From: Epiperipatus broadwayi
Taxonomy: Eukaryota; Onychophora; Udeonychophora; Euonychophora; Peripatidae
Assembly: GCA_028023455.1 (NCBI GenBank)
Contig: JAQFVV010000001.1
Span: 25,099,401-25,163,400 of the forward strand
Direction of reading: 5' to 3'
DNA length: 64,000 nucleotides
Position numbers and translations under genes: made by a program. Below, piece by piece: positions 25,122 to 35,319 of this stretch; position 1 is the first letter of the stretch; each line of letters starts with the position of its first letter. Below the pieces are notes generated by a model that worked only from the letters and a program-made list of their open reading frames with translations, searched no databases and was not told the DNA's origin.

Positions 25122-25370
25122 CATTATGGCTTAATTTATTTTCAAACAATAGACTTGCTAGATTCACTTTCAACATAATTAACCAAAGAATTGATTGATA
25201 GTTATAATTAACCAATGATGGAATTGATAGATGAAATCTCATTATTTTCAATATTGATAAAGCAATGAATGAGACATGTTGAACTAGAAGCTGCTAAAAT
25301 TTAAACCAAATGCAAGGCAAGCTATCAAAAAATAGCTGGAAGTGTTAGGCAATTTGCTAACTTGTGAATA
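25122..25370 (+). repeat. Partial 3' LTR of decayed gypsy element
   Basis: It matches 22096-22510 in scattered blocks (see the 5' LTR). The start reads CATTATGG where the 5' copy has TGTTATGG. It ends where the fold-back element begins at 25377, and its continuation was not recognised beyond that element. Confidence 0.45.
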
Positions 25371-25376
25371 ATGTAT

Positions 25377-26273
25377 ATCACATGATTACCATTTCTTATG
25401 CTTGCTTATAACTGTTATTAAAACAGGCAAAATTCTCTCTATATATTGCCAGTCAGTGCAAGCCAGAGTAATTAATGGATGCCAGAAGGCTTGTGGATAA
25501 AATCCCCATCTAGTGCCTACTTATCCAATATCCCCTATCTAGTTTCTGGCTTGTGGCCTTCGTCAGTGAGGAGCCTTGGATCTGGGAGCACTGCACCGAG
25601 ATCTTAGGATCCAATGCAACCCTCCAACAGCCACTTTTTATCTCTACTTAATTACAAAACTATGAGTCTTAAATTAAAAACACTATAATATTTTCAATCC
25701 AAGCTCATTAGCTTATATAGTCATATAGGTCTGAACTCAGATCACTACCTATACATTTTGGTGATTTTGGTTTTTTACTAGCCATAGCCACCACTATCCT
25801 ATTAGGCAGGATTGGTTTTAAGCCAATAAACATCACATGATCACCATTTCTTATGCTTGCTCATAATTGTTATTAAAACAGGCACAACTCTCTATACGTA
25901 TTGCCACTCAGTGCAAGCCAAAGTAATTAATGGATGCCAGAAGAACCAAAGTCACCAAAATGTTCAGACCTATATGACTATATAAACTAATGAGCTTGGA
26001 TTGAAAATATTATAGTGTTTTCAATTTAAGACTCATAGTTTTGTAGTTAAGTAGAGATAAAAGGTGGTTACTGGAGGGTTGCATTAGATCCTAAATCTAG
26101 GTGGTGCTCTCAGATCCAAGCCTCCTCACTGACGCAAGCCAGAAACTTTTATGGGGATATTGGATGAGTAGACACTAGATGGGAATTTTATTCACAAGCC
26201 TTCTGGCATTCATTGATTTCTCTGGTTTGCATTGAGTGACAATACGTATAGAGAGTTTTGCCTGTTTGATTAA
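25377..26273. mobile_element. Composite fold-back element, copy 1
   Basis: A left arm (25377 to about 25775) and right arm (about 25946-26273) are inverted repeats of more than 300 bp. Matching blocks include GAGTAATTAATGGATGCCAG, CCAAGCTCATTAG / CTAATGAGCTTGG, and GACCTATATGACTATATAA. The outer end reads CACATGATTACC...AACAGGCAAAA. Between the arms (25827-25945) lies a second, direct copy of the left terminus, so the structure is arm - extra terminus - inverted arm. No coding frame is present. The same family occurs at 32.9 and 36.4 kb. Confidence 0.85.
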
Positions 26274-26279
26274 TATATA

Positions 26280-28900
26280 TATGTAAATATTTATTATATA
26301 TATATAAATAGAATATTAAAATGTACTTTGCCTATTTTTTTTTTTAAAAAAAACCTTTCTCAGTAGGCATGACCGTTCCATGCCGGAGTGCAATGCATCA
26401 GGGCGGTACAAACGATTTGCTTTAATAAAAAGTTTAAATTAACAGATATTCAAAAGAATAATAATATATATATAAAAATGGATACTTCAATATTGTACTT
26501 GAGTTTGCTTATGTTAACTGATTATTTTATTTTACTATAGGTATTATTTATGCGTTTGTATTGTTTTAACAGTTAAACTACATCTATAATTATGAGTCTA
26601 TGCTGTTTTCTAAACCACAACTTTATTGTATTTAGAGCGGTTTCGTTAGCTCTTTTATCATACATACCTATACAACCAATATTATAGTCTAATTAACAAA
26701 GGTACATCTAGCAACAGATTCATTAATTGACCTTACTCTAAAATTAAATGAAATTAATTAAAACTCATATACACAGAATATTTGTCGCAATTAAACTTAA
26801 AATTAAAAAGTGTCATTTAGGATTTCGTTTTTCTTTTTTAAAAGTGGTAATATAACAACAACAAATAGCGGTCAAATCTGTTTTGTAATAAATTTTTATA
26901 TTGTATGCGTATGAAAATTTCAATTTATTATTATAATTTAGTTTGAGAGGATGTCAATATAATTTTGCTTCTGAGTGGCACAAAACCAGGGAACGAAACT
27001 GTCAGTAGAACATTTTAGCTTATAATAGCACTATATTAAATAACAATAACATTGCTTAATTAGCCATATTCTTAAATTGTCAAGATTCTCGAATAATTTA
27101 GCAGACTTAGTGTTATATTAATTAACAATATCATGCGATAATTAGTGCCTTACTTACCTTTGGGAATAAGCATTATCAGGAAAAAAAATTCACATTTAAA
27201 CTTTAGAGCATTGTGCTAACAACCGTATTACGTATTAATATAATAATGTTTATATCCAAATTATTTTATTTTTGTTATTATTCATATGTTTTAATAAAAT
27301 TTCTTAAGGGGAAAAAGTACATTTTCTAACTTTTGACAAATAAATTCATAAAATGTAAATAAAATAGTACTTACAAAAAATTCAGCTATAAAAGAATATA
27401 ATATATGAAAATCCACAAGTCCTTCTTAATTTGTAAAAAGTGCTTTACTGCTCGCCGCCAATAGTATCAATTCGATATTGTCACGTGGGCAATGAGAAAA
27501 CCCTATCGGAAGAGTAAATAATTTTAAATATTGAAAGATAGTTATTGCAATTTGGGTTACAAAATATGTAATCATTATCAAGTAAATTTGAAACATTAAA
27601 TTTAATGAGAACTATAAATTTGGACTATTAATATATTAAACTTTTTATATTCAAAAATATGTAGAGACCATTGTTTTCACGATTTTGATTATAAAAGAAT
27701 ACTTTCAATATTTAACGATAATTAAAATTTTCATAACCTATAATTTTGTTCCTTAAAAAAATGCAAATTTTATTTTTCTACGCTAAATATATAAAGTAAA
27801 AATATAAAAAAATTATTGAACAGAGTATAGAAATTTTTTCTAATAATAACAAAAAATAATATTTTAATAGTATTTGTTATTAATTATAAAAAAAAAAGCA
27901 TTCAACTATGATAGAAAGGAAAGAGAGAGAGAAAAAAAAACAAACATCAGGAGATTATACAATAACAAAGAGAAATAAATAGTTTGCTAAAATAGATGAA
28001 GCTACTTATACTAAAAATTAGTAAACAACTACAGATTAATCTGATAAAAACTTAATACATGAGAGAACTAGAAATGAAGAGAGGCAAACAATTATAAGAA
28101 ACAGAGAGAAAGAAGTTATATCCAAAACATTGACGACATACAATTCTATATATTAGTCTATGTTTTTTTTCCAAGTTTCCTAGCCACTGTAGAAGAAGCC
28201 CCTAAATCATAGTTGTCTATGTAAATTCTCAGTGGTTATCATAGTAGCATATTATGTTTTTTTTTTTAAGAAAATAAATTTGGTGTATCAAAAGAATCTT
28301 GACATAAATTATAATTAATAGTTTAGTCATAATGAATTAGATATTTTATTCTCTAATAAGAATGTATTTTGTATGTACATCATACAATAATGCAAAAATT
28401 CTTCAAAAAATTTGCAACGAATTTTTTTTACTAATATTTATTTGATGACAATCTCAAATCCTTTAGTATTAGTGATGTAGTGGTTTAGCACAATAATCAA
28501 TGGAAAAAGAGTTAATAGTTAAAGATTTCTGGATCAATTCTCAATTGATATATATATATATATATTAAAGAACAACAACAAAAAATATAAGCACAGATAT
28601 TTTGTTGATGTTAATGTAAGATAACAAAATTTAAAATAGTAAAACGTTATTAAATATTATACTATTGCATCCAATCATTACAAGTTTATGTTATTGAATG
28701 TTGAATTGGTGGTAATAATAATTTGAGTAGATTTGGTTTATAAATACAATAGTAATTGATTACCATTGCACAAACAAATTATGATATTAATTGGTTATTA
28801 TGTTGTAATTAAGTAATGCGACATTTACTACTTTGTTTATTGCAGTGCGGGTTATTATAATGTAATCATAAAAGTAGTATTAGTTATTACAATTCAATCA
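26280..28900. other. AT-rich sequence with two donor-like sites
   Basis: This is mostly low-complexity AT sequence. Two points stand out. A GC-richer island at 26361-26420 contains a hairpin GGCATG-7nt-CATGCC (26366-26384). On the minus strand there are strong splice-donor strings: GTAAGTAC after 27376, and AAAG|GTAAGTAAG after about 27160. A CACGTG hexamer lies near 27482. These could belong to untranslated first exons of a minus-strand gene, possibly NEIL3, but no coding frame supports that. Confidence 0.3.
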
Positions 28901-28926
28901 AGTTTGTAGTAAACAACATTAAATTA

Positions 28927-29044
28927 GTCAAGCATTGTTATCCAAGAGGTCACCGCACCTGCCTTGCAAGCAAGTAGTTGGTTGCAGATGAGTGTGGATT
29001 CGCGTCCTGGCCGATGCTATGACATATGAAAAAAACAAAAGAAC
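28927..29044 (+). repeat. tRNA-derived SINE, copy 3
   Basis: The A box is TATCCAAGAGG (28939-28949) and a weaker B box is GATTCGCGTCC (28997-29007). The anticodon loop is CTTGCAA, followed by the AGTTGGTTGCAGA insertion shared with copy 1. An A-rich tail follows. The flanks AACAACATTAAATTA (28912-28926) and AACAACACTAAATTA (29045-29059) form a 15-bp target duplication with one mismatch. Confidence 0.85.
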
Positions 29045-29150
29045 AACAACACTAAATTAAAAATTTCTGTCAAAATCTAAATGAATCAAAAGATGAATAC
29101 ATAATGAGAACCATCATTGATTAATAAAGGATTATTTCATCTATTTGAAA

Positions 29151-30103
29151 TGTTAGTGTAGTGTTTTGTAAAAATGGCAGACATGTTTGTGCACTCCAGA
29201 AAAGCTAGAATGTATTCAAGAAGCTGTTTTTAGATTGCGCGCTGATAACTGTGGAATTTAATTAAGGCATTGACGTAATGGCGATCTACAATTCCAAGAA
29301 ATATTTGCTGATTGCAAATATTTCTAGATAAGAGATATTACCTTATTGGACGGTGTATTGATTGATTGTTGCAGTTATCAGAAAGTGATAAGAAGACTGA
29401 GTAACAACTACGCAGTGTAATATAGAGAGTAGTAGAGAGCAGTCACACAGTATTGGAGTAGCGGACAGTATTGAGTGCATCTACAGTAGAGTTACTGTTC
29501 AATTCCAGTGCCCAGTGGAAATGTAATTCACAGGTAGAGCTGAAGGAGACCACAGCCTGAGGAAACCATCTGGATAGCAGGTGAATAAAGAGTTGAGTTT
29601 CCAGTGGTTTTCAAGTGAAGTAGACTTGCAGAGATGTAAGCTGTAAGGAGCTTAAGGTCAGTCGCAGTGCTTACTACAAAGCGTTCGTGTACAGCTAAAC
29701 TGGACTGGGGTGAAGGTATGCCCATTGTGAACCATTTTTGTAGCAGCCAGCCTGAAAGAACATTGTGGGAATTGACATTTAGCAAACTGTAGTAATAGAC
29801 TCGTTGCAGACCATTCGTTGGAGAGCATTCGTTTGCAGACCATTCGTTGGAGAGCAATCAGGGCAGACCATTCATTGGAGAGCATCCGTGGCAGAGCATT
29901 TGTTGCAGACCATTCATTTGGAGAGCATCCATTGCAGAGAATACAGAGTGTATTCAGAGCATTCATTGCAGACCATTCGTTGGAGAGCATATGCAGCAGA
30001 GCATTAGTTGCAAGAGAACATCATGGGAATTGTATATAGTTATTTGCTGCACAGTCATACTTGCGGATATAACATTGGCACAGTCATACTGGTGGATATA
30101 ACA
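29151..30103 (+). repeat. Putative gypsy LTR with internal minisatellite
   Basis: The segment begins TGTTAGTG and ends ATAACA. It is followed directly by TTGGCGCAGTCAATAGGATG, which looks like a gypsy-type primer-binding site. Its base composition is clearly less AT-rich than its surroundings. A minisatellite fills 29804-30010, and a 29-bp repeat straddles the right end. No second LTR was found, so it is a truncated element or solo LTR plus leader. The left end is my inference from the TGTTA...TAACA symmetry. Confidence 0.5.
29804..30010 (+). repeat. Minisatellite, GCAGACCATTCGTTGGAGAG units
   Basis: About five to eight imperfect units occur, most 27-29 bp, built from two half-units, GCAGACCATTCGTTG and GAGAGCATTC. 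The array contains few stop codons in any frame. This explains why overlapping 67- to 110-codon frames appear on both strands, and none of these is a credible gene. Confidence 0.8.
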
Positions 30104-30124
30104 TTGGCGCAGTCAATAGGATGG
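30104..30124 (+). promoter_or_regulatory. Putative tRNA primer-binding site
   Basis: TTGGCGCAGTCAATAGGATG follows directly after the ATAACA end of the LTR-like segment and resembles arthropod gypsy primer sites that begin TGGCGC. The 29 bp just upstream carry a near copy (TTGGCACAGTCATACT), so the junction is duplicated. Confidence 0.5.
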
Positions 30125-30148
30125 AACCTGTGAGTAGCGAATAAGTTT

Positions 30149-30377
30149 TGCATTACAACAATTTTAGCTACAGATGGAGAAATCGGATGAAAATGAAAAT
30201 CCCAGTTAGTATAACATTAATAATGGAAGTGAAAGTTTGGAAATAAAACACTTGTGCAGTTAACATTGGAAGCTGAGGTCCACCATGCTTGCGCAGTCAC
30301 CATTGAACGTAACTGGCAAAAAAGATTCCATTTTCACCTGATTTCTTTGTCTGTAGCTAAAATTGTTGTAATGAAAA
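30149..30377. repeat. Inverted leader duplication
   Basis: CATTACAACAATTTTAGCTACAGA... (from 30151) and its reverse complement (ending near 30373) form arms of about 45 bp with a few mismatches around a 135-bp loop. The left arm directly precedes an ATG (30174) that would open a short gag-like frame, MEKSDENENPS. The right arm carries the same stretch in reverse, which points to a second, inverted copy of the element leader. Confidence 0.7.
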
Positions 30378-30561
30378 ACTTCTGGAAAAACAGCCAAAAG
30401 AACAGAAAAAACTAAAACATAGAGAATATCAAATATTCAAGATTAAAAAACTTAAACGAGAAATTGCCGCTGAAGAAAAATTAACTGAAGAACGAATAAA
30501 GAGAAGAAAAAAGCAAAAACGCCGAAGACAACTTATTGCAAAACTGCTGGAATATCTGTAG
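30361..30561 (+). pseudogene. Charged coding-like fragment, unidentified
   Basis: A 66-codon open frame without a convincing ATG reads mostly Lys, Arg, Glu and Leu (for example KLKREIAAEEKLTEERIKRR) and ends LLEYL before a TAG. The Leu and Ile spacing suggests a helical, possibly coiled-coil segment. It lies between the leader fragments and the inverted gag fragment, so it may come from the same retrotransposon. I cannot assign it. Confidence 0.4.
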
Positions 30562-30612
30562 GCTTTTTATCTTTATGAACTCACCATACACACAATCTCC
30601 TTGAGAGCTAAA

Positions 30613-31050
30613 TTATACTGTTTGATGGTTTCCGATCATCTTCAAATTGATTTTGTAATTTAATGATCTCTGTTTGTGCTTGCGAAGTGGTCCTATCTCT
30701 TTCCCCCTTGGTAGATATATATTTAATACTATACGCTCTAGCATTTGTGTCTGACTATATTTCCTTTGTCGACCCTCCCTTTCTGGTGATTGTCTGCATG
30801 CAGGTGCAAGGTGGCCCTTAGTTCGGCAATTGAAACACATTTCTTGTTTCCATTTGCAGTCTTTAGCTATTTGGCCTGTTTTCCCGCAGCAGTAGCATTT
30901 AATTATGTTATTTCTCTGGGGTTCCCATTGAAACAAACGTATTTCTGCTTTATCAGTTTTGAAAACTTGCTCATAACTTTTCTCTTTTGATCTGAAGGCC
31001 TGTGCCTGTTCTAGAATTAGCTCAAACGTTAGTTTTTCTTTTTTCCAAAC
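30613..31050 (-). pseudogene. gypsy-type Gag fragment with two zinc knuckles
   Basis: The minus-strand frame is open from about 31050 to a stop near 30613. It contains LTFELILEQAQAFRSKEKSY, which fits the helix before the nucleocapsid in K02A2.6-type Gag. Two CCHC/CCCC-type knuckles follow: CYCCGKTGQIAKDC and CFNCRTKGHLAPAC. In the first, the canonical His position is Ile or Ala, depending on alignment; the second is intact (C-x2-C-x4-H-x4-C). A basic tail follows. The fragment points toward the LTR-like segment on the other strand, so the locus is rearranged. No pol sequence adjoins it. Confidence 0.75.
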
Positions 31051-31059
31051 TGGAAAAAA

Positions 31060-32930
31060 ACTTTATTTTCACGATTAACTGATGTAACTTTGAAATTTAT
31101 GCAAATTCTTTTTCCTTGCTGCCCTGAGTGCCTTTTAAAATTCTTGTTTCATAACCATCTATTTGAAATGTCATTATACAATAAAATTATTGTTTCATAA
31201 CCCATAAATGATTATTTGAAATGTTATTATAAGATAAAAAAATGCTATCAATTTATTTAATATTATGATTTACTTTTTCAGATCTATATGTTATCTTCAT
31301 TATGTGATTTTGTTATCAAGAAATCAGGATCTCTCTAATTATTTGAATGTTTTAAAAACAGTATCAAGTTTTAGTATTTTCTAAAATTTTATAAAACATT
31401 TAGCATTATGCTCAAAAATATTTAATTATGCAAAATACAGTATATCAAATTCAGAAAAATTAATAAAGAAAAGATAAGATGTATGTGCTTTCAATATAAA
31501 TGAAAGAAATTTTATTAAAGTATATAATCAGAGCAAGGAAAAATGGCCATTGAATAGCTCAAAATTTATAAATGTTAATAATTTTTTGTTTATTTATTTC
31601 CATTTTTTGGTAGATATATAATTGAATGCATATAGTTAGATTCAGCATACTTTGTGGGTCCATTGCATATATATATATATATTTCAAATTTGTTTACTGA
31701 TTTTAATGTGATGTTTTTGAAACCATTTATAGGTATCTTCACAAACATGCAACAAGTTGTGACACAGATTTGATAGTAGAGGTTTTATCTTTAAATGATT
31801 AATCGTCATTAGGCTGGTGATTGTATCATTCTCTTCAATATAAAAGACCATATGTAGAGTGTTTTTAATAAGCTCAATGAAAACTATCTATATTATGGTT
31901 TAGTAATTTATATTTACCAAATTTAAATTTCTCAAACAGCTAGTTATGAATAAACTGTTCAGAAATATTTAGTGGCAACTTTTTAGATAGAAAAATGATT
32001 CAGACTCTATAGGAATGCTTCTGTATTTTATAAGTTAAAGAGATAGATTAATTCATTATAATAATATAATTAGCTAAATTAGTTGTACATAGACTTGTTA
32101 TTCACCCAAATTTAGTCTGTAAAAATAAAATATATACATAAAAACATAAAAGCATTGAAACATTCTATGATGGTCCATAAATTTCTGAAGATATAATGCC
32201 AAAGTCGAAAAAATAACCACCATATTTTTTATCTTGCTATATTTGATAAGAGTGAATCTATTATTGTAAGGGTATATATTCAGTGGAGTCAACTTGTTTG
32301 GTAAATAAAAAGAGATTTTTTAAAAAGTATATTTTGATAAACTCGAGTATATGATTTGTTAGGAAAAAGCAGGCCCTATATTCTACAAAGATGCAATATT
32401 TATTAGTTTTATTGAAAGAGATTATGATTGAGAATTGAATACAATGAATAACTATAATTACACAAGTTGTGAATTTTCAAATAGAATAGCATGCTTCAGA
32501 AAGAATTAAGGAACACCATTAAAAGATATCAAATAGTCAGATTAAAAGATCAACACTAACATATGCAACATATTTTTGCATTCTGCATTAATTTAAATAA
32601 TCATCACAACATACTTTTTTGGATGTAGAATGGCTGTACTATTCTGAAAAAGATACTAATGATGAAGACATGGAAAATATTAGCATAAATCTTATTTCTG
32701 TAAAAAATAGAACTTAAATTGATTTTAGATTTGCATGTAAGTGTATAGTTTAGATAAGAAAATATCAGCAAAATGCACATACTCTAATGCTGAATTCAAC
32801 AAAAATGGTAAAATGTGATGGAATCTCATATTCAGTATAATATATACAAATAATAGTATTCCCATAGCAATAAAAATGATATCATTCAATAGAGATTATA
32901 TTAGATTTGCTAGGAATGACAGAAGAATAA
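31060..32930. other. AT-rich sequence, nothing recognised
   Basis: No credible frame or repeat was found beyond a short TA tract near 31667-31682. Confidence 0.3.
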
Positions 32931-32933
32931 AAA

Positions 32934-33187
32934 ATCACATGATCACCATCTCTTATGCTAGCACATAACTATTATTAAACAGGCAAAACTCTCCATACAC
33001 TACCTGCCACCTTGTGCCAACCAGAGTAATCAATGGATGCCAGAAGGCCACAGGCCAGAAACTAATCTGGGGGTATTGGATGAGTAGACACTAGATGGGA
33101 ATTTTATGCACAAGCTTTCTGGCATCCATTGATTACTCTGGTTGGCACAGGGTGGCACTATTATATGAAGAGTTTTGCCTGTTTAAG
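32934..33187. mobile_element. Fold-back element, copy 2 (short form)
   Basis: This is a compact member of the fold-back family. The outer end ATCACATGATCACC is followed by TTAAACAGGCAAAACTCT, and the right end is AGAGTTTTGCCTGTTTAA. Inside, 33014-33047 and 33115-33148 are nearly perfect inverted repeats (GCCAACCAGAGTAATCAATG and its complement). If the mobile unit is the part beginning ACAGGCAAAAC, both sides are flanked by TTAA, which would fit a piggyBac-like target. The wider ends seen in other copies argue against being certain. Confidence 0.85.
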
Positions 33188-33199
33188 AATAAAAATATA

Positions 33200-33842
33200 A
33201 AATGAGCTTCTCAAGTGGATATTTAAATAGTGATTCAACCTAAATACTTGAATAAAGATATGATAATGAATTTTATTAAAAAATATTCAATGATGTGTAC
33301 ATAATGTTTAATTTAATGTCCTTCAAAATGTAAATAGATTAATTATTTATTCTAAAAATGCTATAACTAAAAGACAAAAAAGTAACATTATTTAGCAAAT
33401 TATATATAGAAGTCAGAAAACATGCATCTTTAGAAAATAAATTAAATGAATACCAGCCACTTCATAATATGAAAAATACAAATGAGTAGTTTAATATCCA
33501 TCAGTTTTCTTTGATCATGAAAAATTTTGTAAGTTTAAATTTAACTTTAATTCAAAGCACCCAAGACTATTACATAAAGAAAGATATTACAGAAAAATTA
33601 AAATTAAAAAAACAACTCTTTAATAATTAAACAATCCTTAAATACAATATTTTCTAGAAAATAATAACACATTTGTTTCTCTTGGCTATAAGTTTAAATG
33701 ATAATAACTATCTATACTAAATAATCAAAAGTTCTCTATAAATTATACATTATTATTATTTATTTATATTGTTATTACAAATTAAAATAATTACATATAT
33801 ATAATTTACAAGCAACTTATTAACACACACACACACATATAT
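33200..33842. other. AT-rich sequence, nothing recognised
   Basis: No gene was seen. A short CA/TA microsatellite at 33823-33844 abuts the pogo-like element. Confidence 0.3.
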
Positions 33843-34026
33843 ATGTACCTGGATCTCATTTTATGCAGTAGATAGGCTCCTCAGAAAATGTGGACAAAAG
33901 AAATCGCACAAAAATAGATTTAACTTATCTTGAAAAATGGGGGATACATATTGTAATTTTTAAAAATTGCATAAAAGCAAAGCAACAATGTAAAATTAGT
34001 TTAAAATTCACATAAAAAAAATGAAA

Positions 34027-34135
34027 TAGTCAAGTGTTGGTGATCGAATGGTCAGCACAGCCACCTTACAAGCAGTTGTCCCGGGTTAGTGGGTTCGCTT
34101 CCTGGCCAATGCTATGACACATGAAGGATAAAAAA
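34027..34135 (+). repeat. tRNA-derived SINE, copy 4
   Basis: The A box is TGATCGAATGG (34041-34051), and the B box-like element is GGTTCGCTTCC (34092-34102). The anticodon loop is CTTACAA, followed by AAGCAGTTGTCCCGGG as in copy 2. The end reads GCTATGACACATGAAGG and then A-rich sequence. It is inserted inside the pogo-like element, so it is younger than that element. A-rich flanks make the target duplication uncertain. Confidence 0.83.
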
Positions 34136-34292
34136 ATTAAATAAAATATGACTAAAAAAATTTCAAATTTGAAAAAAATTGATACAAGACAAACTTTTTT
34201 TTACTTTTTTTTTATTAACTACAGTATTTAATTTTATTCAAAACAATGTATTTTTATGCATAATTTACATTTTTTCATACATGTACAGTATT

Positions 34293-34525
34293 TTAATTAT
34301 CGCTATTTGACAATATGCAAGTTCGTTTGTGAACTGGTAGGACATCAGATTCATCACAAGAGGAAATACAACTAGTGCCAACTTCATTTTTTTTAATTGC
34401 TCTTATAGTACACTCACCCAAACTAAAATGTTTTCCCATCACTGGTGATCCTTCCCATTTCACTAAGCAATCTAAAATTGAAATTTTTGTTTCCAAAGAA
34501 ATTCAATTTCTTGGGTGTTTTTTCC
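34293..34525 (-). pseudogene. Pogo/Tigger transposase N-terminal fragment
   Basis: The 67-codon frame includes KISILDCLVKWEGSPVMGKH and GECTIRAIKKNE. This fits the helix-turn-helix DNA-binding domain at the start of pogo/Tigger and CENP-B-like proteins (L-D-x-L-x-K-G-E...E-S-T-I-R-x-I-K-K-N). The family's Gly-Glu-Ser is altered to Glu-Gly-Ser. A few upstream codons (MERKKHPRN) are in frame but end in a stop. No catalytic domain follows. Confidence 0.72.
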
Positions 34526-35080
34526 TCTCCATTAGGGTAAACTAAAAGTTTAAAATAAAAATAAGCACTTAGACTTATGAAAATAAAGACATATACTTAC
34601 CACTGTTGGGAAAAATTTAATTAAAACTAACAATTAAAAATTAAATTCTTGTTTTTGTCTTTAATTTTCATTTCCATTTAAAAATCAAATTTCATTGCTT
34701 TACATCACATTAATTTCAGATCATGTTACGTAATTGTTAAATTGTTAATTAAAATTAAAATTCAGATTTTAATTTTTAATTGTCAAATTTAATTGTGCTC
34801 ACCTCTGTTATTCACCTTTTAAAAATAAACTTGCAGACACTAAATGATTAATTGATTACATACTCTTTTTAAAAAAAAAACAAAAATAGAATGTGATTTA
34901 AAATGCAAAAACAACAACGTGCATAGTATAGGCATCTATAACATTTGAACAGATTTACATTATAATCTTGTAAACTTTAATGTGCATATAAAAATGGGAA
35001 ATTCTGATTTTAAGTAAATTATGAACTTCTTTATTGCATAAAATCTATTACAGTACTATTATAAAGTGCTGAAAATATTG

Positions 35081-35208
35081 AAATTATTAGATGGAAGTCA
35101 AACTCCAGTAATGCACTATTACTTTAAATATGATGTGTGAGTGTGCGAAATTTATAATATTTAAAGTAATAGCGCATTATTGGAGCTTGACTTCTGATCT
35201 AATAATTT
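35081..35208. repeat. Hairpin with 51-bp arms
   Basis: The arms at 35081-35131 and 35157-35208 pair with a handful of mismatches, for example ACTTTAAATAT with ATATTTAAAGT and AAATTATTAG with CTAATAATTT. The loop is about 25 nt. It lies within the pogo-like element. The shape resembles a small-RNA precursor, but nothing shows that it is transcribed. Confidence 0.8.
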
Positions 35209-35319
35209 TTATTGCATAAAAAAAACCACCTACAAAGATATTAAGAAGAAACATGAATCGCATAACTTCAAAATCGCATTAAAAAATCTGCATAAAACGA
35301 GACCTGGGTGTATATAATT

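Larger units (their letters stand above)
22096..25376 (+). mobile_element. Decayed Ty3/gypsy retrotransposon
   Basis: Protein traces follow the plus-strand order of a K02A2.6-like gypsy element. The gag start near 22660 reads GSLKQFDLGYSGNWPTYMD. The gag C-terminal half follows at 22970-23170, a decayed CCHC knuckle near 23290-23350, an integrase zinc finger and core at 24050-24460, and an integrase tail near 24750-24870. LTR-like direct repeats lie at about 22096-22600 and from 25122. Stops and frame changes occur every few dozen codons. Most of protease, reverse transcriptase and RNase H is missing or unreadable: the gap between knuckle and integrase is under 800 bp. The right LTR is cut by a fold-back element. 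Confidence 0.75.
33843..35316 (-). mobile_element. Pogo/Tigger-like transposon, internally decayed
   Basis: The terminal inverted repeats are CCTGGATCTCATTTTATGCAG on the left and CTGCATAAAACGAGACCTGG on the right. The wording ...TCTCGTTTTATGC followed by ATGCGATTTT-type text is characteristic of Tigger/pogo elements. A minus-strand transposase N-terminus survives at 34293-34525. The element also holds a SINE (34027-34130) and a 128-bp hairpin (35081-35208). At 1.5 kb it is shorter than an autonomous Tigger, and the DDE catalytic domain is absent. Confidence 0.75.

Noticed and set aside
29528-30101. Overlapping 67- to 110-codon frames on both strands
   Set aside because: They are produced by a stop-poor minisatellite and its flanks; their repetitive residues mirror the DNA repeat and no domain is present.
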